Of a stretch of DNA of 64,000 nucleotides, positions 17,591-26,914 are shown piece by piece (the stretch's first letter is position 1; each line of letters starts with the position of its first letter). The notes under the pieces are model-generated. The model saw nothing but the letters and a program-made list of their open reading frames with translations, made no database searches and was not told the DNA's origin. The stretch is from Desulfoscipio gibsoniae DSM 7213 (GTDB lineage: Bacteria; Bacillota; Desulfotomaculia; Desulfotomaculales; Desulfallaceae): positions 2,690,001 through 2,754,000 of the forward strand of contig NC_021184.1 of assembly GCF_000233715.2 (NCBI RefSeq), written 5' to 3'. The translations under genes and the position numbers were made by a program.

Positions 17591-18640
17591 TTACTGGTAT
17601 TTTTGCACATTGGCATTGTGAGCGGCCAGTGAGCTGGAAAAGGCATGCGTACCATCGGGCTTGGCCACGTAATAAAGGTAATTGTTATTCTCAGGCTGGA
17701 TAACCGCCAGCATCGAAGGCCAGCCGGGGTTGGCGATGGGGCCGGGAGGAAGCCCGTTGATCTTGTAAGTATTGTATGGTGAATCCACTTGTAAATCTTT
17801 ATACAACAGCTTCTCTTTAGTCTCACCCAGGGCGTATTGCACTGTGGCGTCTATCTGCAGGGGCATGCCCAGCTGCAGCCGGTTGAAGATCACCCCGGCG
17901 ATGCGGGGCCTTTCCGAGGCCACCCGTGCCTCCCGCTCCACCATGGAGGCAATAGTTACAGCTTCGTGCAGCGTCAGCCCCCTGGCTTCGGCCTGCCGGA
18001 CATAGTCATGTTCCTCTATCACCTGGCCGAAATTTTTCAACATCATTTCCACAATTTTATCGACACCGGTTTGCGAGCCCAGGTAATAGGTGTCCGGGAA
18101 AAGATAACCCTCCAAACCCCACTGGCTTACGGGAACTTGCTGCAAAAAGACGGGCTGCCGTAAGCGGTCAAGGGCCTGCAAGAAAGCATCCCGGTCGGCA
18201 ATCCCCTGCTGTTGTAATAAATCAGCTATTTGAACCACTGTATAGCCTTCGGGTATAGTTATTTTAATCCTGTCCGGCGGCCCCTTGGTTAGCATCCCGA
18301 TAATTCCCGACACAGGCATGGCGGTGCTCAATTTATATACACCGGGCTTCATAGCCCCGTCCAACCCCTGTACCCGGGCATATAAACGAAAGGCCCTGGC
18401 GCTGCGAATTACACCTTCTTCCTCCAATATGGCGGCAATTTGGACTGTAGAAGCGTTTTGGGGCACTGACACTGAAATTTCCATCGCCTTTTGCACATTA
18501 ACGGGCATTAAGGAGTTCCGCAGCACCAGCCCGCCCAGCAGCAGCAACAACGCAAGGACAACCAACATATTTACCGGGCGCCAAACAAATATATAATGTC
18601 TTCTTCTGTCACACTTACCTGTTAAATATTTATAAGACAT
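17591..18640 (-). CDS. mltG: Endolytic murein transglycosylase MltG
   Basis: 349 residues. N-terminal membrane anchor (about 23-43) then LysM-like and YceG/MltG catalytic domains. The catalytic Glu lies in ASMVEREA (near 228), followed by the conserved motifs IAGVIFNRL, TVQYALG and SPYNTYKINGLPPGPIANPG. It cuts nascent glycan strands at the outer face of the membrane and sets glycan length. AAAGG Shine-Dalgarno precedes the ATG. It starts a short run with the U32 gene 20 bp downstream. Confidence 0.95.
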   Translation of the reverse strand: MSYKYLTGKCDRRRHYIFVWRPVNMLVVLALLLLLGGLVLRNSLMPVNVQKAMEISVSVPQNASTVQIAAILEEEGVIRSARAFRLYARVQGLDGAMKPGVYKLSTAMPVSGIIGMLTKGPPDRIKITIPEGYTVVQIADLLQQQGIADRDAFLQALDRLRQPVFLQQVPVSQWGLEGYLFPDTYYLGSQTGVDKIVEMMLKNFGQVIEEHDYVRQAEARGLTLHEAVTIASMVEREARVASERPRIAGVIFNRLQLGMPLQIDATVQYALGETKEKLLYKDLQVDSPYNTYKINGLPPGPIANPGWPSMLAVIQPENNNYLYYVAKPDGTHAFSSSLAAHNANVQKYQ

Positions 18641-18754
18641 ACTACAGCCTTTCTGTTTTGTGCTTCACTTTGTTTTGTTACCGATTTTAGTAATATTATA
18701 CACTATTCTATTAATGATACAGACTGGGTAAAATAAAGAAAAAATTACTTATCG

Positions 18755-18840
18755 GATCATAAGAGATTATCCTTTTCCCCTATGGCCGTTCAACTTTCAA
18801 CTTTCAACACCCGGTACCAGCTAGATGGCACCGGGTCGGA
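18755..18840 (-). repeat. Dispersed GTTGAAA repeat, copy at the vanW 3' end
   Basis: On the minus strand a hairpin CCCGGTGCC...GGTACCGGG is followed by TGTTGAAAGTTGAAAGTTGA and ACGGCCATAGG. The same order (hairpin, GTTGAAA units, ACGGTCATAG) recurs at 27421-27515. This copy provides the last eight codons and the stop codon of the VanW protein. Confidence 0.75.
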
Positions 18841-20469
18841 TACCCGGCCGGGTATTGCAACGGTCGCCGGATCAGGTACCGTTTCGGTTTCAGGCGGCGA
18901 GTCGTCGCACTCTATATCTTGATCATTACTGTTCACGGGTGGCTCCCCAAGATCATCTGAGTTGCCGTCATCGGATACCGATGGTGCCGGATCGACACCC
19001 TCACCCGAGTCCCCGTTGTCGGACACCGGCGGTGATGGTTCATCAGTTTCACCGGGGTTGACCGGAGTAACGGCACTGTCAGGCGGCACTACCACGGAAG
19101 GTTTAACCTGGCCGGTGCCCACCGCCACAATGCGGTTAACAGGGTGGTAATAACTTACCGGCAGCTGCTCAGTCACTTTTTCACCGTTTTTCCATACGTA
19201 TCTGACTGTGTTTACTTTAAACCCATTGTTACCCTTTTGCTTGACCACCTGCTCCCCGGTTGCCAAATTAGGGTCTTTTTCATAGATGATTTGCTGCTTT
19301 ATGGTTTCAGTCACCCAGCTGGCCACCTCCACCCGGGGGGCGGTCTCTACGTTGCCGTATATTTTAATGATCAAAGTGTTACCTTCCACCAGCGAGCTGA
19401 TATAAATATAGTTTTCCTGATTGTTGACAAACCTGAAGTCAATGGCTCCATAAACCACGGTGGCGTCCTGTCCCATGGGCACATAGGCCACCGGCAGCGT
19501 GTGATTATTGCGCTCGGCTATCTTTAAATCGGCCAGCAGCACAGCATTGTAAAGCGTGGAGGAAACCTGGCAGACACCACCGCCCAGACCCTGAACAAGT
19601 TCGTTATTGACTATGACATTGGCATTTTTATAACCGGCCTCCGAGCTGCGCGGTCCCACCACCCGGTTAAATGAAAAATCTTCCCCGGGAGCCAGCAGCA
19701 CCCCGTCCAGGGCGGCAGCGGCTACTTTGATATTGTATGTACGCCCCGCCTGCCCGGCATCAAATTGTGTGGCGTACCTGGCAATACGGCCGTTGATCTG
19801 CATAGCCTCTATGTCTTCGGTGGTGCGCTGGGGCTGAATAGTTAATAGCGGCAATTCCACCACACCAACCTCGTCGTCATTACTATCCCCTTCTTTTCCG
19901 GCTGCATCCTTCATCAATTCGCTAACTTCCCTCTCCAGCGCGTCAAAGTCTATACTGGTGCCTGATTGGGCGGGTACTATTTCAACCTGATCAGCAGGGG
20001 TGATCCGAAAGCCTGCATTGACCGGTTCTACGATTATATCGCCCGCTTCGGCCACGGTCTTTTTTTCCAGCACACCCCGGTCAACAGACATTTCAGGCTC
20101 AATATGCCTGCCCTCATGTTTTACCTGGCGCTGCTCACGCCACTGGTTAATGATTGAGCCGGTGTGTCCGAGGGCTACCGCTTTTTGCAGCGTTTTTTCC
20201 ACATCCAGCGCTATCCCCAGTGATCCGGCTTCCATAGTCCAGGTATTGTCCGCGTGCTTGAGGACTACCGGGGTATTAGCCAGTTTTTCCTCCATTGAAG
20301 CTAATTGTTCACGGGCCTGTTCCCGGGTCAGCCCGCCCAGGTTTAGACTACCCGCATATACACCGGGAATAATTTTATTGTTCACTGCAAAGGAAGCGCC
20401 CGAAAAGCTGAACATGACGCCGGCCACAATCAAAACAATGGCACCTATTAATAAAATAATTCGACGCAC
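18790..20469 (-). CDS. VanW family protein with peptidoglycan-binding and G5 domains
   Basis: 559 residues. Signal/anchor at 1-28, a PG_binding_4-like region (about 40-190), the VanW domain (about 225-355; ALDGVLLAPGEDFSFNRVVG and LGGGVCQVSSTLYNA), then a G5-type domain (about 385-455) and an acidic Pro/Ser/Asp-rich low-complexity tail (about 468-545). Extracytoplasmic cell-wall protein; the biochemical role of VanW domains is not settled. The final residues WYRVLKVES are encoded by a dispersed repeat, so the natural C-terminus was probably shorter or different. Not linked to vancomycin resistance genes here. Confidence 0.88.
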   Translation of the reverse strand: MRRIILLIGAIVLIVAGVMFSFSGASFAVNNKIIPGVYAGSLNLGGLTREQAREQLASMEEKLANTPVVLKHADNTWTMEAGSLGIALDVEKTLQKAVALGHTGSIINQWREQRQVKHEGRHIEPEMSVDRGVLEKKTVAEAGDIIVEPVNAGFRITPADQVEIVPAQSGTSIDFDALEREVSELMKDAAGKEGDSNDDEVGVVELPLLTIQPQRTTEDIEAMQINGRIARYATQFDAGQAGRTYNIKVAAAALDGVLLAPGEDFSFNRVVGPRSSEAGYKNANVIVNNELVQGLGGGVCQVSSTLYNAVLLADLKIAERNNHTLPVAYVPMGQDATVVYGAIDFRFVNNQENYIYISSLVEGNTLIIKIYGNVETAPRVEVASWVTETIKQQIIYEKDPNLATGEQVVKQKGNNGFKVNTVRYVWKNGEKVTEQLPVSYYHPVNRIVAVGTGQVKPSVVVPPDSAVTPVNPGETDEPSPPVSDNGDSGEGVDPAPSVSDDGNSDDLGEPPVNSNDQDIECDDSPPETETVPDPATVAIPGRVSDPVPSSWYRVLKVES

Positions 20470-20495
20470 CGGATAGCCTCCCTTTTAAAAAAATA

Positions 20496-20535
20496 ATAAA
20501 GCTGGCTACGAATGTTATTATTCGTCCAGCTTTAT
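20496..20535 (-). terminator. Rho-independent terminator between the DUF1292 gene and vanW
   Basis: Ten-bp outer stem ATAAAGCTGG/CCAGCTTTAT with an inner ACGAAT/ATTCGT stem, followed on the minus strand by TATTTTTTT. It ends the transcript that runs from alaS towards the DUF1292 gene. Confidence 0.88.
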
Positions 20536-20553
20536 AGCTATTGATTATTGAAA

Positions 20554-20859
20554 TTAATGGTCATCCTCATCTGCTTCCAATACCTCCATGCAGGCGTCTC
20601 TAACCTTTTCCCATTCATCATCATCAATTTCCACCAGTATATCTTCGCCGTCTTCGTCCTGTTCTATTTTTAAAACAAACGCGTCCCCGTCACCTTCGTC
20701 GTCCGGGTCCTCTACATCTTCCTCATCATCTATCAGGGGTACCACAATAGCGTATCTGTTTCCATCCAATTCTACGATATCATAAATCATAACATCGTGC
20801 TCGTTGTTTTCCTCATCAACTATAGTAATAATTTCATCCTGTTCAGGCAAATAATTCAC
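20554..20859 (-). CDS. DUF1292 domain protein (YrzB-like)
   Basis: 101 residues, very acidic (long Asp/Glu stretches in the centre and C-terminus). Core pattern ITIVDEENNEHDVMIYDIVELDGNRYAIV is DUF1292. Function unknown. Its place beside ruvX and ireB downstream of alaS is widely conserved in Firmicutes. Confidence 0.9.
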   Translation of the reverse strand: MNYLPEQDEIITIVDEENNEHDVMIYDIVELDGNRYAIVVPLIDDEEDVEDPDDEGDGDAFVLKIEQDEDGEDILVEIDDDEWEKVRDACMEVLEADEDDH

Positions 20860-21017
20860 CTCTTTCCATAAGTTAGGGCTATTCTATATAAAAAAATGAA
20901 AAATGTCAATAAAACGACTGTTATTATTGATTACTATAAATTACTATGCCCGTTCACACCGGCGTTATGCTCATTATCAACAGAATTTAAATCACTGGAC
21001 GGACAATATATTCTTTA

Positions 21018-21434
21018 TCACCCGGCGTGGGCGTCCAGATACCCCTGCAGTATTATGGAGGCGGCCATTTTATCAATTACTTTACGGCGTTTGGATCTGC
21101 TCACATCCGCACTGATCAGCAGGCGCTCCGCTGCCACAGTGCTGAGCCGTTCATCCCATGTTTCTACAGGCAGTCCCAGGTGGCGGTGTACTTGATCCGC
21201 AAATGCCAGCACCTTTGCCCCCTGGGCACCGGTGGTGCCATCCATATTACGGGGTAATCCCACCACTATTTTTTCCACTTCATATTTTTGCGCTATTGCC
21301 TTTATTTTATCCAGGTCTTTTTCCAAACCCGCCTGGCGAACTATCGTATCAACACCCTGGGCCGTCCAGCCCAAAAGGTCGCTGACAGCAATGCCTATTT
21401 TTCTATCGCCAAAATCTATGCCCATAATGCGCAA
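21018..21434 (-). CDS. ruvX: RuvX/YqgF family putative pre-16S rRNA nuclease (Holliday junction resolvase-like)
   Basis: 138 residues. RNase H fold with MGIDFGDRKIGIAVSD (first catalytic Asp), VVGLPRNMDGT and the C-terminal DERLSTVAAE segment plus a late Asp. Implicated in 16S rRNA 5' maturation and as a Holliday junction resolvase candidate. Part of the conserved alaS-ireB-ruvX-DUF1292 block, here with an aldo/keto reductase inserted between ireB and ruvX. Confidence 0.93.
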   Translation of the reverse strand: MRIMGIDFGDRKIGIAVSDLLGWTAQGVDTIVRQAGLEKDLDKIKAIAQKYEVEKIVVGLPRNMDGTTGAQGAKVLAFADQVHRHLGLPVETWDERLSTVAAERLLISADVSRSKRRKVIDKMAASIILQGYLDAHAG

Positions 21435-21493
21435 GTTTTATTCAACCTTTCATAAGCAAAATAGCATGCCGACACTGGCATCACTGTCAATCA

Positions 21494-22438
21494 TCAAATC
21501 ACTTTGATGCAAAAATCAGGGCATACTGATGCGCAGTAACCGCACAATCTACATAGCTCCATGTTTACCCGGGCCCGTCCATCCACAATGGCCAGCGCCC
21601 CGGCAGTACACCTTTCCACACACTGGCCGCAGCCCCGGCAGTAATCCTCCACGTGCAGCCGGCGTTTTTTTCCTTTCAGCTGCTCTACCAGTTTCTGATC
21701 GGGCATGATACCTGAAAACTTGCTGACATTATATTTAATTTCCTCCGGGGACTGCATACCTACGGCCACCGCGGTCAGCCCGGGCACAGCCAGTATAAAA
21801 TCCATGGCGCTATCCATTTCAGGTATCAAATGACCGCCCCCCAAACATTTCATGCCGTAAATACCTTTGCCCATCATAGCGGCAAAGGCAATGGCATCCA
21901 GCATATCCCTAGCCCCGCCATCGGCAATGCCGATGCCGGAACGGTTGATCAGGGGATGGATAATATCAAACTCCGGAATGGACGCGGCGGCCCGCACCCC
22001 CGCCACGTAATGGGTAGAGATGCCGATGGCTCTGACCAGTCCCTTTTCCCTGGCCTTAACCAGGTATTCTACCGCCTCCCAGTGCCCCTTGATGGTAAAA
22101 AGTGATTCCTGTTCATGCAATAAGAAAATATCCACGTAATCCCGGCCCAGTTCCTTAAGGCATTTATACAGGCTTTTTTGCATTTCCGGCCCGGTGGGCG
22201 CGTATGATTTGGACGCCACAACCGCATCCGGAAAGCCCCGTATAGCCTCTTTAATATAGGGGTAGCAGCCGTATATTTCAGCGGTGTCCATAAAGTTAAC
22301 CCCTAATTCCAGAGCCTGGCGTATGAGCCCGGCACCGGCTTCAACATCCAAACCCCTTTGCAAAGGTCCTATGGTCAGGGTGCCGAAGCAAAGCCGGGAT
22401 ACTGTTATTTCAGTATTACCCAGTTTTTTGTACTGCAA
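21494..22438 (-). CDS. Aldo/keto reductase with C-terminal 2[4Fe-4S] ferredoxin domain
   Basis: 314 residues. Residues 1-250 form the AKR barrel with the catalytic Asp/Tyr (MDTAEIYG), Lys (ASKSY) and His (LLHEQE). Residues about 262-310 carry two ferredoxin motifs, CRGCGQCVERC and CRLCGYCASVC. The fusion suggests ferredoxin-coupled rather than only NADPH-linked reduction; the substrate is unknown. It interrupts the ireB-ruvX pair usual for the neighbourhood. Confidence 0.88.
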   Translation of the reverse strand: MQYKKLGNTEITVSRLCFGTLTIGPLQRGLDVEAGAGLIRQALELGVNFMDTAEIYGCYPYIKEAIRGFPDAVVASKSYAPTGPEMQKSLYKCLKELGRDYVDIFLLHEQESLFTIKGHWEAVEYLVKAREKGLVRAIGISTHYVAGVRAAASIPEFDIIHPLINRSGIGIADGGARDMLDAIAFAAMMGKGIYGMKCLGGGHLIPEMDSAMDFILAVPGLTAVAVGMQSPEEIKYNVSKFSGIMPDQKLVEQLKGKKRRLHVEDYCRGCGQCVERCTAGALAIVDGRARVNMELCRLCGYCASVCPDFCIKVI

Positions 22439-22465
22439 TGTTACACGTACTCTCTTTCGTAGCTC

Positions 22466-22720
22466 TTAAGAAGCCAGATATTTTTTAACCAGTTCCTCAA
22501 GCAATTCATCCCGCTCCAATTGCCGAATTAAACTCCTGGCATTGTTGTGGCTGGTTATATATGCAGGATCACCTGACAATAAATACCCTACAAGCTGGTT
22601 GATAGGATTGTATCCCTTTTCCTTGAGCGCTGCATAAACCTGGAGCAGGATTTCCCTGGCTTTGTTTTCTTCAGCCTGGACCTTGAACATGACGGTATGC
22701 TCAGTTGATTCCCTAGACAT
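22466..22720 (-). CDS. IreB family regulatory phosphoprotein (DUF965/YrzL)
   Basis: 84 residues. [28 protein letters not shown] is the conserved core. In Enterococcus faecalis IreB is a substrate of the Ser/Thr kinase IreK and affects cephalosporin resistance; the same role here is inferred only from family. Follows alaS by about 120 bp, as in most Firmicutes. Confidence 0.92.
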   Translation of the reverse strand: MSRESTEHTVMFKVQAEENKAREILLQVYAALKEKGYNPINQLVGYLLSGDPAYITSHNNARSLIRQLERDELLEELVKKYLAS

Positions 22721-22843
22721 AAGAAATACCCCCCAAAATATTTACCCAAACCGTATTGTAAAGTTGGCAGGGTATACTTTTATTATAATGTCGCCCGATA
22801 TATAAAAGCAAATAATGGTTTTAAATTTCTTGCTTACCGGCCA

Positions 22844-25480
22844 TTAATTGGCCGCCTGCTTGGTTACCAATGCATACACTTTTTCCAGTGCATTATCCAG
22901 TCCGGCGGGATCCTTGCCCCCGGCCTGGGCCATGTCCGGCCTGCCGCCACCGCCACCACCGACCAGGGGGGCGATTTCTTTGAGTATTTTGCCGGCGTGC
23001 AATCCCCGTTTCACCAGGTCCTTACTTACTCCCGCCACCAGGTTAACCTTGCTCGTGGCCGCAGCACCCAGTACAATAACCCCGGAACCCATTTTATCCC
23101 TTAACAAATCCAGCATGGCCCGCAGGCTGTCCATGTCGGAAGCATTGGAACGGGCCGACAGTACTTTAATACCTTCCACCTCTTTGGCGGCATCCAGTAT
23201 GCTTTGCACCTCATAACGGGCCAAGCGCGCCCGCAGTGTCTCAGTTTCCTTTTCCATGCTGCGCAAATCCTGCACCAGCGTTTCCACCCGGTGTACCAGT
23301 TCATTGGCCGGTGCCTTTACCGCCCGGGCAATCAGGTTAAGCTGCTCCTCTTTGGCCCGCAGGTAGTCCATAGCACCCTGACCGGTGACCGCCTCCACCC
23401 GGCGCAAACCCGAACCAACGCTGCTCTCGCCCAGCAGTTTGAACATACCCACCTCGGCGGTGGATGCAACGTGGGTACCGCCACACAGTTCCAGGCTAAA
23501 GTCCCCCATTTTTACCACCCTGACCCTGTCCCCGTATTTTTCATCAAACAAAGCCATGGCTCCCATTGCCCTGGCCTCATCCAAGGTGGACTCCACAGTT
23601 TGTACCTTTAAATTATTTAAAATGGCTTCGTTAACCATTTGTTCCACCCGTTCCAGCTCATCAGGGGCAATGGCGGCGAAATGGGTAAAGTCAAACCGCA
23701 TCCGGTCCGGGGCCACCAGTGATCCCGCCTGGTTAACATGCTCACCCAGCACCTCTTTGAGGGCTTTATGCAACAGGTGGGTGGCCGAGTGATTGCGGGC
23801 GATATTCATGCGCCGCCTGGCGTCAACCTGCACCGTAGTTTTATCATTGACCCGAATAATTCCGCCGAGTACCCGTCCCCGGTGCAGGTGCAGTCCTTCC
23901 ACCGGCCTGGTCACCATTTCAACAGCCACCTCGGTGCTCTCCGCGTTTATCCTGGCATGGTCGCTCACCTGGCCGCCGGATTCAGCGTAGCAGGGGGTAA
24001 TATCCAGTACCAGTTCAACCTCCTGGCCGGCCTCGGCCTGCTCCACCTGGCGGTCATCAACAAAGATTGCCTTAATAATGGATTTGCTGGACAGGGTTTC
24101 ATAGCCGACAAATACCGTCTCGCCGGTCTGTTCCAGTAATTTTTTCAAATGGGCAGCCTTTTCGGATATATACTCGGTTTCCTGCCGGGCACTGCGGGCC
24201 CGGTTGCGCTGCTGCTCCATGGCCCTGGTAAAACCTTCCTGATCAACCACCAGGTCATTTTCCCCGGCGATTTCCTCGGTTAATTCCAGGGGGAAGCCAT
24301 AGGTATCGTACAGCCGGAAAGCTTGCTCACCATCAATGTAATTCCGTCCTGCCTGCCTAGCTTCCTGGATGAGCCTGCTGAGCATATCTGTGCCTTGAGC
24401 CAGGGTTTCCCCAAACCTTTCCTCTTCGGTTCTGATCACCCTGGTGACCAGCTCCCGGTTTTTCACTAAATCTTGATAGGTGTCGCCCATTTTATCGATA
24501 ACCGCTCCGGCCACCCGGTACAGAAAGGGTTCAGCCACGCCAAGCACCCGGCCAAAGCGCACGGCCCGGCGCAGCAACCGGCGCAGCACGTAACCCCGGC
24601 CCTCATTGGAGGGCAAAGCGCCATCGGAAATAGCAAAGGACACCGCCCGGGAATGGTCGGCTATCACCTTTAGCGCCAGGTCGATGTCATCGCTGGAACC
24701 ATAGCGATTGCCGGTCAGTTCCCCGGTAAAATCCATAATATCCCGCAGCAGGTCGGTATCAAAATTAGTTTTTACATTTTGCAGCACCGAGGCCACCCGT
24801 TCCAAGCCCATGCCGGTGTCGATACCTTTATTTTGCAGAGTTGTGTAGTTGCCCTCTTCATCACGGAAAAACTGGATAAACACCAGGTTCCATATTTCCA
24901 GGTAACGGTCGCAATCACAGCCTACGGCGCAATCGGGGGAACCGCAGCCCCGTTCATTACCCTGGTCATAGTAAATCTCAGAGCACGGGCCGCAAGGGCC
25001 CACCCCTATTTCCCAAAAGTTAGTGTCTTTGCCCATGCGTACAATCCTGTTTTCCGGGATGCCCACATCTTCGCGCCAAATTCCATAGGCTTCATCATCA
25101 TCTTCGTATATGGTTATCCATAGTTTTTCAGCCGCCAGCCCCAGGTGTTCCGTAACAAACTCCCAGGCCCAGTTGATGGCTTCCTTCTTAAAGTAATCGC
25201 CAAAGGAAAAGTTACCCAGCATTTCAAAAAAGGTATGGTGCCGGGCAGTGCGCCCTACCACATCTATATCGGGTGTGCGCAAACATTTTTGACAGGTGGT
25301 GGCCCGGGTCACTTCAGGCTTGGCCGCGCCGGTGAAATAAGGTTTAAAGGGCACCATTCCCGCCGCTGTCCACAAAATACTGGGGTCATTATGGGGAATT
25401 AAAGATGCGCTGGGTAATATTTTGTGGCCTTTGCTTTCGAAAAATTTAAGATACTTTTCTCTTATTTCTTTGCCCGTCAA
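22844..25480 (-). CDS. alaS: Alanyl-tRNA synthetase
   Basis: 878 residues, full length: class II catalytic domain, editing domain with HSATHLLHKAL (HxxxH) and CGGTHVASTAEVG (Cys of the zinc/editing site), and DHHA1-type C-terminal domain ending in a Gly-rich GGGGGGRPDMAQAGG. Starts with TTG behind GAGGGGGT. Preceded by a T-box leader with its own promoter and terminator. Confidence 0.97.
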   Translation of the reverse strand: MTGKEIREKYLKFFESKGHKILPSASLIPHNDPSILWTAAGMVPFKPYFTGAAKPEVTRATTCQKCLRTPDIDVVGRTARHHTFFEMLGNFSFGDYFKKEAINWAWEFVTEHLGLAAEKLWITIYEDDDEAYGIWREDVGIPENRIVRMGKDTNFWEIGVGPCGPCSEIYYDQGNERGCGSPDCAVGCDCDRYLEIWNLVFIQFFRDEEGNYTTLQNKGIDTGMGLERVASVLQNVKTNFDTDLLRDIMDFTGELTGNRYGSSDDIDLALKVIADHSRAVSFAISDGALPSNEGRGYVLRRLLRRAVRFGRVLGVAEPFLYRVAGAVIDKMGDTYQDLVKNRELVTRVIRTEEERFGETLAQGTDMLSRLIQEARQAGRNYIDGEQAFRLYDTYGFPLELTEEIAGENDLVVDQEGFTRAMEQQRNRARSARQETEYISEKAAHLKKLLEQTGETVFVGYETLSSKSIIKAIFVDDRQVEQAEAGQEVELVLDITPCYAESGGQVSDHARINAESTEVAVEMVTRPVEGLHLHRGRVLGGIIRVNDKTTVQVDARRRMNIARNHSATHLLHKALKEVLGEHVNQAGSLVAPDRMRFDFTHFAAIAPDELERVEQMVNEAILNNLKVQTVESTLDEARAMGAMALFDEKYGDRVRVVKMGDFSLELCGGTHVASTAEVGMFKLLGESSVGSGLRRVEAVTGQGAMDYLRAKEEQLNLIARAVKAPANELVHRVETLVQDLRSMEKETETLRARLARYEVQSILDAAKEVEGIKVLSARSNASDMDSLRAMLDLLRDKMGSGVIVLGAAATSKVNLVAGVSKDLVKRGLHAGKILKEIAPLVGGGGGGRPDMAQAGGKDPAGLDNALEKVYALVTKQAAN

Positions 25481-25524
25481 AGTAATACCCCCTCGAATTG
25501 CATGTTGTTAATAATATCGGGTAG

Positions 25525-25745
25525 CAAAAAAGCCTTCCTTCCCCGGCCAGGGACGGAAAGGCTCCGCAATACCACCCTGATTAACAATTTCCCGGCACTG
25601 GGAAATTGTGCTCTATCAAAACAATAACGCTGTTTGGCGGCGAAATTTAAGTTATTTCAATCTCGCATGGCAGGAAAGGGATTTTTTGCAGCGTGCACGG
25701 TGCTTGGATTCGCCCTTTTCCCATATTTTTACGGTATTGATATGC
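25525..25745 (-). ncRNA. T-box riboswitch leader of alaS
   Basis: The minus strand carries the T-box sequence AGGGTGGTATTGCGG (25564-25578) immediately before a terminator hairpin (25531-25563) and T-run, about 60 bp upstream of the alaS start; a promoter lies 170 bp further upstream. This layout is the antiterminator/terminator switch that senses uncharged tRNA, here tRNA-Ala by position. I did not fix the specifier codon in Stem I. Confidence 0.92.
25531..25563 (-). terminator. T-box controlled terminator in the alaS leader
   Basis: AGCCTT..TCC pairs with GGA..AGGCT around a GC-rich loop and is followed on the minus strand by TTTTT. Mutually exclusive with the AGGGTGG antiterminator. Confidence 0.88.
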
Positions 25746-25751
25746 GCTATA

Positions 25752-25781
25752 ATTATACAAAATTAGCACAAATCATGTCAA
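25752..25781 (-). promoter_or_regulatory. Sigma-A promoter of the alaS leader
   Basis: Consensus TTGACA (25776-25781) and TATAAT (25752-25757) on the minus strand, 18-bp spacer. Both hexamers are perfect. Confidence 0.88.
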
Positions 25782-25811
25782 GAAGTGCAGCCTATTGGTA
25801 TAGTCATTGCA

Positions 25812-26858
25812 CTACGAATTATATTCTGGCCAGAGTCTTTCCATGGCAAAAAGAGTAATGACCCTTAAAACAGCAGCTACGGGCACGGCTAAAATTAAAC
25901 CGGTGAGCCCGAAAAGCTGCCCCCCGGCCAGCAGCACAAGAATTACAAACAACGGGTGCAACCCCACCCGGTCCCCCAGTATTTTGGGAGAAATAATACT
26001 GGCCTCAACCTGCTGTATCACCACAAAGGCAATGATTACCTTTATTACCATCCACTTGGAAACCAGCATGGCCAGGGCGATAGCGGGTATGGCTCCGATA
26101 AAGGGGCCAAAGTAGGGAATCACATTGGTAATACCGGCGAATATGCCGAGCATCAGTGCAAATTCCATATTAAAAAAGGCCATGGCCAGGCCGGTCATAA
26201 CACCTGTAATTACACTCACCAGCAAGTAACCCCGGATAAAACTGTCCACCACCCGGCTAACTTTACCGCCCAGGTCCAGCACATCCTCCCTCCACCGGGA
26301 CGGGATGAACAGGGCTGCCCGCTCGGTGAACATTTCCACATCCTTGAGCAAATAGTAGGCGAAAATCGGGGCCAGGATAATGTTAAAAACATAACCGGCC
26401 AGGCCGATGATTATTTGCACCACTTGTTCCGCCATTTGCACCAGCATTTGTTCCAACCAGGTAATGCGCTCGTCTATGATTCGGCGCACGGCATCGGGAA
26501 TACCGGCCCGGGCATACTCAACCTGCAGCGATGCCGTAAATTCCTGTACCTGAGTGGTATAGCCGGGCACCACATCCACGATCATATATAGCTGAGCGAT
26601 AATATGCGGCATACCATGCAATACCAGTCCCGCCACTATAATGAGCATTGCGACATAAATAATTAATATGGAAGTAGTCCGGGATGTACCCCGGCTCTCC
26701 ACCATGCGCACTAGAGGGTGTAAAAGATAAGCCAGTACCACCGCCAGCAGAAGCGACAAAAAGATGCCCCGGATCAGGTAAATAAAGTACAGTAGCATAA
26801 CCACCAGCAGCAATTGTAAAACCACTTTAAAATTTGGTTTTTTGTGCCACCATGACAT
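25812..26858 (-). CDS. AI-2E family transporter (putative permease)
   Basis: About 348 residues with 7-8 hydrophobic segments and the conserved LAGYVFNIILAPIFAYYLLKD and GITNVIPYFGPFIGAIPA motifs. Family members include AI-2 exporter TqsA and Na/H antiporter-like proteins; the substrate cannot be assigned. The frame opens at a TTG, but the ATG at 26858 has GGTGG at better spacing. Lies directly upstream of the alaS promoter. Confidence 0.88.
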   Translation of the reverse strand: MSWWHKKPNFKVVLQLLLVVMLLYFIYLIRGIFLSLLLAVVLAYLLHPLVRMVESRGTSRTTSILIIYVAMLIIVAGLVLHGMPHIIAQLYMIVDVVPGYTTQVQEFTASLQVEYARAGIPDAVRRIIDERITWLEQMLVQMAEQVVQIIIGLAGYVFNIILAPIFAYYLLKDVEMFTERAALFIPSRWREDVLDLGGKVSRVVDSFIRGYLLVSVITGVMTGLAMAFFNMEFALMLGIFAGITNVIPYFGPFIGAIPAIALAMLVSKWMVIKVIIAFVVIQQVEASIISPKILGDRVGLHPLFVILVLLAGGQLFGLTGLILAVPVAAVLRVITLFAMERLWPEYNS

Positions 26859-26877
26859 ACCGTCACCACCCAACAAA

Positions 26878-26904
26878 AAAGTGAGGATTGATTTTCCCCA
26901 CTTT
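26878..26904 (-). terminator. Terminator upstream of the AI-2E transporter gene
   Basis: AAAGTGGGG/CCTCACTTT stem (one GT pair) with an 8-9 nt loop, then TTTTTT on the minus strand. Placed just after the small gene at 26915-27127. Confidence 0.75.
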
Positions 26905-26914
26905 TATTGCTCGC

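Noticed and set aside
18790-20469. VanW name taken as vancomycin resistance
   Set aside because: No vanA/B-type ligase, vanH/X or vanRS genes nearby; VanW domains are common in Clostridia wall proteins.
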